NCBI RefSeq assembly: GCF_014648655.1
Contig: NZ_BMRN01000022.1
Coordinates: 8,526 to 72,525 of the forward strand
Length of the DNA: 64,000 nucleotides
Origin: Streptomyces atratus
GTDB taxonomy: Bacteria; Actinomycetota; Actinomycetes; Streptomycetales; Streptomycetaceae
Direction of reading: 5' to 3'
Shown here in pieces: positions 57,130-64,000 of the stretch (position 1 is the stretch's first letter; every line of letters begins with the position of its first letter). Position numbers and translations under genes: made by a program. The notes below the pieces were generated by a model, which had not been told where the DNA came from, searched no databases, and was given only the letters and a program-made list of their open reading frames with translations.

Positions 57130-58032
57130 ATGGATCTCTCCGGCAAGGTCGCCGTCGTGACCGGCAGCGGCCGCGGTCTGGGGCTGGCCTACGCCCGCTC
57201 ACTCGCCGCCTCGGGCGCGGCCGTCGTCGTCAACGACGTGGATGCGAACGCCGCCACCGCGGCCGTGGAACAGATCACCGCCGACGGCGGGCGCGCAGTC
57301 GCGGAAGTGGTGCCCGTCGGTTCCACCGAGGCCGCCGATGCTCTGGTCTCCCGGGCTGTCGATAGCTGGGGCCGCCTGGACGCGATCGTCACCAACGCCG
57401 GCGTCCTGCGCGACAAGGTGCTGTGGAAGATGTCGGACGACGACTTCGACACGGTGGTCCAGGTACACCTGCGGGGCACGTTCACCTGCGTCCGGGCCGC
57501 TGTCGAACGGATGCGGGAACAGGGCGAAGGCGGGCGTGTGATCGTCGCCGGCTCCCCCGCGGGTCAGCGCGGCAACTTCGGGCAGACCAACTACGCGGCT
57601 GCCAAAGCCGGAATCGCCGCCATGGTGCGCACCTGGGCGCTGGAGCTGGCTCGCGCCGGTATCACCGCCAACGCGGTCATACCGGTCGCCGCCACCGCGA
57701 TGACGAAGACCATCGCGGCCTTCGCCCCGCACGTCGAGGCGCTGGAGCTGGAGGGCACCGCGTTCCCCGACAGCCTGCGCAAGGGCGAGGGATTCGGCAC
57801 CCCCGAGGACGCGGCCGGCCTCGTCGCCTTCCTCGCCTCGGACGCCTCGGCCGGCATCACCGGTCAGTGCATCGGCGTCGGTGGCGACAAGCTCGCCCTC
57901 TGGTCGCACCCGCAGGAGGTCGCCGTGGCCTACACCGACGGTGGCTGGAGCGCGGATGCTGTCGCGGGGGCCTGGCCGAACGTCTTCGCCCGGTCCGAGC
58001 AGACCTACGGCATCCCGGCGCCGCAGCTGTGA
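57130..58032 (+). CDS. Short-chain dehydrogenase/reductase
   Basis: This 300-residue SDR has VVTGSGRGLGLAYA (cofactor motif TGxxxGxG) near residue 10, the NAG motif, and catalytic Ser in IVAGSPAG and Tyr/Lys in TNYAAAKAG near residue 158. Sequence resembles 3-oxoacyl/3-hydroxyacyl-CoA dehydrogenases of multifunctional-enzyme type. ATG 57130 follows AAGGA. Its stop overlaps the GTG of the next gene (GTGA). With the ligase and MaoC genes behind it, it probably oxidises a 3-hydroxyacyl-CoA in the route. Confidence 0.9.
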   Translation: MDLSGKVAVVTGSGRGLGLAYARSLAASGAAVVVNDVDANAATAAVEQITADGGRAVAEVVPVGSTEAADALVSRAVDSWGRLDAIVTNAGVLRDKVLWKMSDDDFDTVVQVHLRGTFTCVRAAVERMREQGEGGRVIVAGSPAGQRGNFGQTNYAAAKAGIAAMVRTWALELARAGITANAVIPVAATAMTKTIAAFAPHVEALELEGTAFPDSLRKGEGFGTPEDAAGLVAFLASDASAGITGQCIGVGGDKLALWSHPQEVAVAYTDGGWSADAVAGAWPNVFARSEQTYGIPAPQL

Positions 58033-58934
58033 CGGGCACCACGGCCGCGAGCGGTACCAGCGGGCCGGACCCGGCCGAGCTCGTCGCCATCGACATGCAC
58101 GTCCACGCCGAGGTGTCCGCGCGGGGCACGACCTCGCTCTCCGCCGAACTGGACAGCGCCGCCGGCACGTACTTCAAGGCGGAGCACCGCCACCCCACCC
58201 TGCCGGAGATCGCCGCGTACTACCGCGAGCGGAGGATGGCCTGTGTGGTCTTCACGGTCGACGCGGAGTCGGCCACCGGCACCGCACCCGTACCGAATGA
58301 GGAGATCGCCGAATCGGCCCAGGAGCACCCGGACGTGATCATCCCGTTCGCGGGGGTCGATCCGTACAAGGGCAGGGCCGCCGTGCGCCAGATCCGCCGG
58401 CTGGTCGCCGAGTACGGAGTACGGGGATTCAAGTTCCACCCCAACATCCAGGCGTTCCACCCCAATGACCGCATGGCGTACCCGCTGTACGAGGCCATGG
58501 AGGAGGCCGGCGCCATCGCCGTCTTCCATACCGGGCAGACCGGCATCGGCGCGGGGGCGCCCGGAGGCGGCGGCATCCGGCTGAAGTACTCGAATCCGCT
58601 GGACGTCGACGACGTCGCCACCGACTTCCCCGGGATGCGGATCGTCCTCGCCCATCCGTCCTTCCCCTGGCAGGACGAGGCTCTCGCCGTGGCCACGCAC
58701 AAGCCGGAGGTCTACATCGATCTGTCGGGCTGGTCGCCGAAGTACTTCCCGCCACAGCTCGTGCGGTACGCCAACAGCCTGTTGCGGGACAAGGTGCTGT
58801 TCGGGTCCGACTACCCGCTGCTCGCCCCCGACCGTTGGCTCGCCGACTTCGCGAAGCTGCCGGTCAAGGACGAGGTGCGTCCGAAGATCCTCAAGGAGAA
58901 CGCGGCCCGGCTGCTCGGCCTGACGGAGGAGTGA
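58029..58934 (+). CDS. Amidohydrolase family 2 metal-dependent hydrolase/decarboxylase
   Basis: This 301-residue TIM-barrel enzyme is of the ACMSD/amidohydrolase-2 group. Metal ligands are in DMHVHAE near residue 19 (HxH), and GFKFHPN and LAHPSFPW carry the later His residues, with FGSDYPLL near residue 261 holding the metal Asp. Members hydrolyse C-N bonds or decarboxylate aromatic or enol acids. The GTG overlaps the SDR stop and the stop is just before the ligase ATG, so the three are one translational unit. The reaction probably processes the substrate that the ligase then activates. Confidence 0.88.
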   Translation: MTGTTAASGTSGPDPAELVAIDMHVHAEVSARGTTSLSAELDSAAGTYFKAEHRHPTLPEIAAYYRERRMACVVFTVDAESATGTAPVPNEEIAESAQEHPDVIIPFAGVDPYKGRAAVRQIRRLVAEYGVRGFKFHPNIQAFHPNDRMAYPLYEAMEEAGAIAVFHTGQTGIGAGAPGGGGIRLKYSNPLDVDDVATDFPGMRIVLAHPSFPWQDEALAVATHKPEVYIDLSGWSPKYFPPQLVRYANSLLRDKVLFGSDYPLLAPDRWLADFAKLPVKDEVRPKILKENAARLLGLTEE

Positions 58935-58937
58935 GCC

Positions 58938-60431
58938 ATGCGCAACCAGGGGATCGGTTCCTGGACCGCCCGGCGCAATCGCAAGACGCCACGCCGCCCC
59001 GCCCTCGTCCACGAGGGTCGCGGCCTCACCTACGGGGAGTTGCACGACCGCTGCACACGGCTGGCCCATGCCCTGCGTGACGCAGGGGTCGAGCGCGGGG
59101 ACCGGGTGGCCTTCCTCGGTCCGAACCATCCGGCCTTCCTGGAGGCCCTCTTCGCGGCGGGGCAACTCGGGGCGGTCTTCGTACCACTGAATTCCCGTCT
59201 CACCGTGCCCGAACTGGTGCACCAGATCACCGACTCCGGCAGCCGCGTCCTGGTCCACGCCCACCGGCCGGCCGCCGACATGGTGGAGCTCGCGGACCGG
59301 GCCGGTCTCGCGACGCTGATCGCTGTGACGGCCGGTCCGGGACTCGCCTACGAGGAGACGATCGCCGCCGCCCCGGCGGAGGAGATCGATGAGGCGGTGA
59401 GGCACGAGGAGCCCTGCCTGATCATGTACACCTCGGGCACCACGGGCAGGGCGAAGGGCGCTGTCCTGACCCATGGCAACATCATCTGGAACAGCGTCAA
59501 CGTCCTCGTCGACACCGAGCTGTCCGGCGAGGAGGTCGCGCTCGTCAGCGCGCCCCTCTTCCTGCCGACCCTGCTCAAGGGCGGCACGGTCCTGCTGGAG
59601 TCCTCCTGCGATCCGGACCGCACGCTTGAGCTGGTGGAACAGCACCGCGTCAGCTGTCTGTTCGGGGTTCCGACCATGTACGACGCGATGGCCTCGGCGC
59701 CGGGCTGGGACACCGCCGACCTGTCGAGCCTGCGGACCCTCCTCTGCGGCGGGGCACCCGTCCCCGCCCGCACCGCGCGCGCCTATCTGGAGCGCGGACT
59801 CGCGTTCGTCCAGGGGTACGGGATGACAGAGACCTCGCCCGGGGCGCTCGTCCTGGACCGCGCCGACTCCCTCGACCGCGTCGGCTCGGCCGGGGTACCG
59901 CACTTCTTCACGGATGTCCGCGTCCGGAACGCGGCGGGCGAGGACACGGCACCGGGCGAGAAGGGCGAGGTCGTCGTCTCGGGCCCGAACGTCACGCCCG
60001 GCTACTGGAATCTTCCGCAGGAGAGCCGCGCGGCCTTCACCGAGGACGGCTGGTTCCGTTCCGGCGACGTGGCGATGGTCGACGAATACGGCTATGTGCA
60101 ACTGGTCGACCGCCTCAAGGACATGATCATCTCGGGTGGAGAGAACATCTACCCCGCCGAGGCCGAGGACGCGCTCCTCGAGCATCCGGACGTCATCGAA
60201 TGCGCGGTCTTCGGCGTGCCCGACCCCAAGTGGGGCGAGGTCGGCCGGGCCGTGGTCGTCCTCTCTCCGGGCTCCACCGCGACGGAGGCCGAACTCCTCG
60301 CCCATCTGAACGGCCGGCTGGCCCGCTACAAGATTCCCAGGACCTTTCACCTCCTGCTCGGCACGATGCTGCCGCGCAACGCCACCGGAAAGCTGCTCAA
60401 GGGCGTCATCCGGTCCGAATTCGGCGGCTGA
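58938..60431 (+). CDS. Acyl-CoA ligase (ANL superfamily)
   Basis: This 497-residue enzyme has MYTSGTTGRAKGAVLTHGN near residues 163-181, GYGMTETSPG as A5, and GWFRSGDVAMVDEYGYVQLVDRLKDMIISGGENIYPAE at the hinge. The C-terminal Lys is in PRNATGKLLKGV. GGAGGAG overlapping the previous stop gives a clear start at ATG 58938. It activates a carboxylic acid to its CoA ester; aromatic or medium-chain acids are likely given the MaoC, SDR and PaaX context. Confidence 0.92.
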   Translation: MRNQGIGSWTARRNRKTPRRPALVHEGRGLTYGELHDRCTRLAHALRDAGVERGDRVAFLGPNHPAFLEALFAAGQLGAVFVPLNSRLTVPELVHQITDSGSRVLVHAHRPAADMVELADRAGLATLIAVTAGPGLAYEETIAAAPAEEIDEAVRHEEPCLIMYTSGTTGRAKGAVLTHGNIIWNSVNVLVDTELSGEEVALVSAPLFLPTLLKGGTVLLESSCDPDRTLELVEQHRVSCLFGVPTMYDAMASAPGWDTADLSSLRTLLCGGAPVPARTARAYLERGLAFVQGYGMTETSPGALVLDRADSLDRVGSAGVPHFFTDVRVRNAAGEDTAPGEKGEVVVSGPNVTPGYWNLPQESRAAFTEDGWFRSGDVAMVDEYGYVQLVDRLKDMIISGGENIYPAEAEDALLEHPDVIECAVFGVPDPKWGEVGRAVVVLSPGSTATEAELLAHLNGRLARYKIPRTFHLLLGTMLPRNATGKLLKGVIRSEFGG

Positions 60432-60490
60432 CCGCCCCTCGCCGACCGCCCCTCATCGACAGAATCCCTCTCAGCACCCGGGAGTACCCC

Positions 60491-60946
60491 ATGCCCCTCA
60501 CCGTCAACGGAATCGACGAGATCAAGGCCCAGGCCGGAGCCGATCTCGGTCACAGCGGCTGGCTGGAGATCCTCCAGCCGCGCGTGGACACCTTCGCCGA
60601 CGCCACCGGCGACCACCAGTGGATCCACACCGATGTCCAGCGCGCCAAGGCCGGCCCCTTCGGCGGGACCATCGCCCACGGTTACCTCACGCTCTCCCTC
60701 CTTATCCCCCTGTGGAGCGAACTGCTGCGGGTCGAGGGCGTCTCGATGGCCGTCAACTACGGTCTGAACAAGGTCCGCTTCCCCTCTCCCGTGCGGGTCG
60801 GCGCGAAGGTCCGCGCCCACGGCCGGGTCGTGTCCGTGGAAGAGGTCCAGGGTGGGGTCGAGGTCGTCGTCGACCTGACCGTGGAGATCGACGGCTCGGC
60901 GAAGCCCGCCTGCGTCGCCCAGGCGGTGTACAGGTTCTACGCCTGA
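60491..60946 (+). CDS. MaoC-like enoyl-CoA hydratase
   Basis: This 151-residue hot-dog protein has the hydratase-2 signature FADATGDHQWIHTDVQRAK near residues 35-53 with Asp and His, followed by GPFGGTIAHGYLTLSLLIPLW. It adds water to an enoyl-CoA to give a 3-hydroxyacyl-CoA, which the SDR at 57130 could oxidise. ATG 60491 has GGGAG about eight bases upstream. It completes the plus-strand operon with the SDR, amidohydrolase and ligase genes. Confidence 0.93.
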   Translation: MPLTVNGIDEIKAQAGADLGHSGWLEILQPRVDTFADATGDHQWIHTDVQRAKAGPFGGTIAHGYLTLSLLIPLWSELLRVEGVSMAVNYGLNKVRFPSPVRVGAKVRAHGRVVSVEEVQGGVEVVVDLTVEIDGSAKPACVAQAVYRFYA

Positions 60947-60962
60947 GTCGCACGACGAGCCC

Positions 60963-60994
60963 GAGGGGGCGCCCACCGAAGCCGCCGCCCCCTC
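60963..60994 (+). terminator. Terminator hairpin after the MaoC gene
   Basis: GAGGGGGCG at 60963-60971 pairs with CGCCCCCTC at 60986-60994 around a 14-nt loop, 17 bp after the MaoC stop. It probably ends the PaaX-controlled operon. Confidence 0.6.
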
Positions 60995-61087
60995 AGCGTG
61001 GCTCCCAGGCAGCCGTGCCGCCGCGTACAGCATGAGCGTGCCGCCTGCACCCCACCCCCCCCTCGGAAGCGTCTTACGACAACAGCG

Positions 61088-61117
61088 TTGACATGTGAAT
61101 GCACACCTCGGTTGCAT
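61088..61117 (+). promoter_or_regulatory. Promoter-like sequence and inverted repeat before the YtcJ-like gene
   Basis: TTGACA at 61088-61093 is a perfect -35; TTGCAT at 61112-61117, 18 bp on, is a weak -10. ATGCA at 61099-61103 and TGCAT at 61113-61117 form a short inverted repeat overlapping it. It lies 40-70 bp before the gene start at 61159. Confidence 0.4.
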
Positions 61118-61158
61118 GACCGTTCGACACATCCCTCCCTCTCGCCTTGGAGCACCTC

Positions 61159-62793
61159 ATGGCCAAGCCCGATCTGGTCTTCACCCGTGGCCCCATCCAC
61201 ACCGGAGATCCCGCGCGCACCCGGGCGAGCAGCCTGGCCGTCACCGGGGAGCGCATCACCGCCGTCGGCCATGACGAGGTGCGCGAACTGATCGGCCCGG
61301 ACACCGAAGTCATCGATATCCAGGGCAAGTTGCTGCTCCCCGGATTCCAGGATTCCCACATCCACGCCGTGTTCGGTGGAATGGAAATGGCCGAGTGCGA
61401 TCTGACCGGCACGGTGGGCGTCGAGGACTACCTCACCCGCATACGCTCCTACGCCGACGCGCACCCGGACCGCTCGTGGATCACGGGCGGCGGCTGGTCC
61501 TTGGAGAGCTTCGACGGCGGACTGCCCACCCGGCAGCTCCTCGACTCGGTGATTCCGGACCGCCCGGTCCTTCTGGTCAACCGCGACCACCACGGCGCCT
61601 GGGCCAACACCCGGGCGCTCGAACTGGCCGGTCTCACCCGGGAATCCGCCGATCCCTTCGACGGCCGGATCGAGCGCGAGCCGGACGGCACCCCGAGCGG
61701 CATGCTGCAGGAGGGCGCCACCGCCCTGGTCTCCCGGATCGTGCCGCCGAGCACACCGGCGGACCGCCTCGCCGGTCTGCTGCGGGCCCAGAAGCTGCTG
61801 CATTCCCTCGGTATCACCGGCTGGCAGGACGCCCTGCTGGGCGTGTTCGGCGGCAATCCGGACCCGTCCGACGCCTATCTGGCGGCCGCTCGTGAAGGCA
61901 CGCTCACCGCCCGGGTGACCGGGGCCCTGTGGTGGGACCGCGAGCGGGGGGCCGAGCAGATCGCCGAGCTGCTGTCCCAGCGAGAGCAGTTGAGCCACGG
62001 ACGGTTCCGCGCCCGTGCGGTGAAGATCATGCAGGACGGCATCGCCGAGAACTTCACGGCGGCCATGACCAGCCCGTACCTCGACGGCTGCGGCTGCGCC
62101 ACCGCCAACTCGGGTCTGAGCTTCGTCGACCCCGTCGCCCTGCGTTCGTACGTCACCGAGCTCGACGCCCACGACTTCCAGGTCCACTTCCACGCGCTCG
62201 GCGACCGGGGGGTGCGCGAGGCCCTGGACGCGGTCGAGGCAGCCGTCGAGGCCCACGGGCGGCGTGGCAACCGCCACCATCTCGCCCACCTCCAGGTGGT
62301 CCATCCCGACGATCTGGATCGCTTCGCGCGGCTCGGCGCCATCGCCAACATCCAGCCGCTCTGGGCCGCACACGAACCCCAGATGGACGAGCTGACGATC
62401 CCCTTCCTCGGACCCGAACGGGCCTCCTGGCAGTACCCGTTCGGCTCCCTCCTGCGCGCTGGAGCCACCCTGGCCGCAGGCAGCGACTGGCCCGTCAGCA
62501 GCCCCGATCCGATCGCCGGAATCCATGTCGCGGTGAACCGGATGGAGCCCGAGGCCACCGACGGACGGGTCTTCCTGCCGGAGCAGCGCCTCGACCTCGC
62601 CACCGCGGTAGCCGCCTACACCGCCGGCTCGGCACATGTGAACGGGCTCGACGACACCGGCAGTCTGCTCCCCGGCCACTTGGCCGACCTGGTGGTGCTG
62701 GACCGGGACATCTTCACGCTGCCCCCGGAGGAGATCGCCGAGGCCCAGGTCCTGCGCACCTACGTCGGCGGCGCGCTGGTGCACTCCGCCTGA
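61159..62793 (+). CDS. YtcJ-like amidohydrolase family 3 protein
   Basis: This 544-residue metal-dependent hydrolase has the composite beta domain typical of YtcJ/Nfda-type enzymes. LPGFQDSHIHAVFG near residue 59 provides the HxH metal site, LVNRDHHGAWANTRAL near residue 138 is the family-3 marker, and HFHALGDRGVR and AAGSDWPVSSPDP near residue 437 give the later His and Asp. It should hydrolyse an amide, formamide or carbamate; substrate is unknown. ATG 61159 follows GGAG. It is separated by a terminator from the MaoC operon and ends four bases from the LacI stop, convergently. Confidence 0.9.
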   Translation: MAKPDLVFTRGPIHTGDPARTRASSLAVTGERITAVGHDEVRELIGPDTEVIDIQGKLLLPGFQDSHIHAVFGGMEMAECDLTGTVGVEDYLTRIRSYADAHPDRSWITGGGWSLESFDGGLPTRQLLDSVIPDRPVLLVNRDHHGAWANTRALELAGLTRESADPFDGRIEREPDGTPSGMLQEGATALVSRIVPPSTPADRLAGLLRAQKLLHSLGITGWQDALLGVFGGNPDPSDAYLAAAREGTLTARVTGALWWDRERGAEQIAELLSQREQLSHGRFRARAVKIMQDGIAENFTAAMTSPYLDGCGCATANSGLSFVDPVALRSYVTELDAHDFQVHFHALGDRGVREALDAVEAAVEAHGRRGNRHHLAHLQVVHPDDLDRFARLGAIANIQPLWAAHEPQMDELTIPFLGPERASWQYPFGSLLRAGATLAAGSDWPVSSPDPIAGIHVAVNRMEPEATDGRVFLPEQRLDLATAVAAYTAGSAHVNGLDDTGSLLPGHLADLVVLDRDIFTLPPEEIAEAQVLRTYVGGALVHSA

Positions 62794-62797
62794 GGGT

Positions 62798-63847
62798 CTA
62801 GGACGGCCGCCGCGAGGACTCCCGGACCAGCAGGCGCGTCGGCACGAGCACGCCCGAGGGCCCTTCGTCGCCGTTCTCCAGGGCGGCGACGAGGAGTTCG
62901 ATCCCGGCCTCGGCGACCTCCCGGGGCTGAAGGCTCAACGTCGAGACAGGAGGTTCGGTGTGCTCGGCCGTACCGTCCTCGCTCACGCACACCACGAGAA
63001 GGTCGCCGGGTACGTCGTAGCCGTGGCGGCGTGCCGCCTCCAGGACGAGCGGCGGGCTCAGCTCCGCCACCACGAAGAGGGCGTCGGGCCGCTCGGCAGC
63101 GGTCAGTGCGCTGTCCACCGCCCGGACCACCGGGCCGTTGCCGGCGTCGGCGGCGAAGGTCACCCGGGCCGTGTGGCCGCGTGCGGCACACCAGCCCCGG
63201 TAGGCGGCCAGAACGCCCCGGTGGAAGCGGGTGGTGCTGTCGGGCAGCACGAGCGCCGTCCGCCGTGCGCCCTGCGATCCCAGATGCTCCAGGGTTCCGC
63301 GGACCGCCTCCTCGGCATCGACGTCCACCCAGTGCGCTCCAGGTCTGCCGTCCACCGATCCGTCGCTGAAGACGGGGATACGGGCGGCAAGCAGATCCTC
63401 CACCACCCCATCGTCGGCGACCGGATCGGCGACTATCACCGCTTCGAGCGGCAGGTCGGCCCACTCGCTGTGCAGCGATCCCGCGGGCAGCATCACCAGG
63501 GCGTATCCGCGTTTGAGCGCCGCGGCCGCCGTGGCGCTGGTCAGCTGGGCGAAGTAGGGCGACTCCAAATACGTCCACGGGGTCCCTGCGAACTCCCCCA
63601 CGACGTAACCGATCAGCCGGGCCCGCCCCGAACGCAGCTGCCGGGCGGTGGCGTTGGGCCGGTATCCCATCCTGCGCGCAGTCTCCCTGGCCTTCTCCCG
63701 TACGGCCGGCGAGAGCCGTCCCGTGCCGTTGAGGGCCGCCGAGACGGTGGTCTTGGACAGGCCCGCCTCGCGGGCGACATCGACAAGACGGACGCGAGGC
63801 GGGGCGGTCCGCAAAGTGTGGCCGCCGCGTTGGGGAGCTGAAGTCAT
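62798..63847 (-). CDS. LacI-family transcriptional regulator
   Basis: This 349-residue repressor has the LacI helix-turn-helix VRLVDVAREAGLSKTTVSAALNGTGRLSPAVREKARETARRMGYRPNATARQLRSG in residues 19-73 and a periplasmic-binding-protein-like sensor domain for a sugar. ATG 63847 has no clear ribosome binding site; a GTG or ATG upstream to 63880 is possible. It has a perfect palindromic operator 56-71 bp upstream and probably regulates itself and the plus-strand gene beginning at the right edge. Confidence 0.92.
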   Translation of the reverse strand: MTSAPQRGGHTLRTAPPRVRLVDVAREAGLSKTTVSAALNGTGRLSPAVREKARETARRMGYRPNATARQLRSGRARLIGYVVGEFAGTPWTYLESPYFAQLTSATAAAALKRGYALVMLPAGSLHSEWADLPLEAVIVADPVADDGVVEDLLAARIPVFSDGSVDGRPGAHWVDVDAEEAVRGTLEHLGSQGARRTALVLPDSTTRFHRGVLAAYRGWCAARGHTARVTFAADAGNGPVVRAVDSALTAAERPDALFVVAELSPPLVLEAARRHGYDVPGDLLVVCVSEDGTAEHTEPPVSTLSLQPREVAEAGIELLVAALENGDEGPSGVLVPTRLLVRESSRRPS

Positions 63848-63884
63848 GCGCTGATGCTGCCACCCTCGCGACCTCAGCAAAACC

Positions 63885-63918
63885 GTTCCCGCAAAGTCTT
63901 GCGCGGGAACGTTCCCGC
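63885..63918. promoter_or_regulatory. LacI-type operator GCGGGAACGTTCCCGC with a second half-site
   Basis: GCGGGAACGTTCCCGC at 63903-63918 is a perfect 16-bp palindrome, with a GTTCCCGC half-site at 63885-63892. The centre AACGTT is the usual core of actinobacterial LacI operators. It sits between the regulator and the plus-strand gene that begins at the edge, so either or both may be controlled. Confidence 0.6.
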
Positions 63919-63977
63919 ATCAATACTCGCTCCATCTCCCAGCGCCCGTCACTACACCCGTAAAGGGGTGGGTCTCC

Positions 63978-64000
63978 TTGCGCATGTCCAGAGCCACCGC
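63978..64000 (+). CDS. Start of a truncated gene at the right edge
   Basis: TTG at 63978 and ATG at 63984 are in frame and open to the edge (MRMSRAT or MSRAT). AAGGGG lies upstream. Only about seven codons are visible, so product cannot be inferred; a sugar-uptake or hydrolase gene controlled by the LacI regulator would fit the context. Confidence 0.3.

Noticed and set aside
58005..60350. 781-residue minus-strand frame
   Set aside because: Shadow of the amidohydrolase and ligase genes, which have clear motifs and ribosome binding sites on the plus strand.

Overview
The window is high-GC actinobacterial DNA. The strong G/C bias at third codon positions, frequent GTG starts, a very large modular polyketide synthase, LAL/LuxR regulators and a rare TTA codon in one of those regulators all point to Streptomyces or a close relative. 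No rRNA, tRNA or CRISPR array was recognised.

Region A (1-28.8 kb) is one side of a type I PKS gene cluster that looks like a beta-amino-acid-primed (vicenistatin-class) macrolactam pathway. A PKS gene starts at 12648 on the minus strand and runs off the left edge. It has an N-terminal loading ACP, two complete KS-AT-DH-KR-ACP modules with malonyl-type ATs, and the start of a third module. Immediately upstream in the same direction are four start/stop-overlapping genes: an acyl-activating ligase, a PLP decarboxylase and the S and E subunits of glutamate (methylaspartate) mutase. This set can plausibly turn glutamate into 3-methylaspartate, activate it and decarboxylate it to a 3-aminoisobutyryl starter. 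A second minus-strand group carries a VinK-like acyltransferase, a TIM-barrel epimerase-like protein, a P450 and its ferredoxin. Facing right are an acyl-CoA carboxylase beta and epsilon pair, a type II thioesterase and a solo PqqD-like protein. A TetR repressor and an LAL activator (with a TTA codon) follow. The motif CTTAGGGG lies 107, 107 and 112 nt upstream of the PKS, acyltransferase and carboxylase start codons, always in the same orientation to the gene, and probably marks the pathway regulon.

Region B (29-43 kb) holds an orphan HTH regulator, a gap without a convincing gene, and a minus-strand catabolic operon. That operon encodes a beta-keto acid cleavage enzyme, a quinone oxidoreductase, a TauD-type dioxygenase, an MFS transporter, a small hydrolase and acetoacetyl-CoA synthetase. 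An AraC-type regulator lies upstream and is divergent from a second TauD-like gene with a FadD-like ligase. The likely logic is substrate import and oxidation, BKACE release of acetoacetate, and activation of acetoacetate.

Region C (43-53 kb) is interrupted by three decayed transposase fragments (IS4-, IS701- and IS982-like). It contains a DyP peroxidase with two unrecognised partner genes, a small NTF2-like gene, a large secreted subtilisin-type protease and a TrmB/LuxR-type regulator.

Region D (53-64 kb) is catabolic. A carboxylesterase and a DAO-family oxidase lie beside a PaaX-type repressor, which is divergent from an SDR, a metal-dependent amidohydrolase, an AMP-ligase and a MaoC hydratase. 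Next come a YtcJ-like amidohydrolase and a convergent LacI regulator, which has a perfect palindromic operator upstream and the first codons of a further gene at the right edge.
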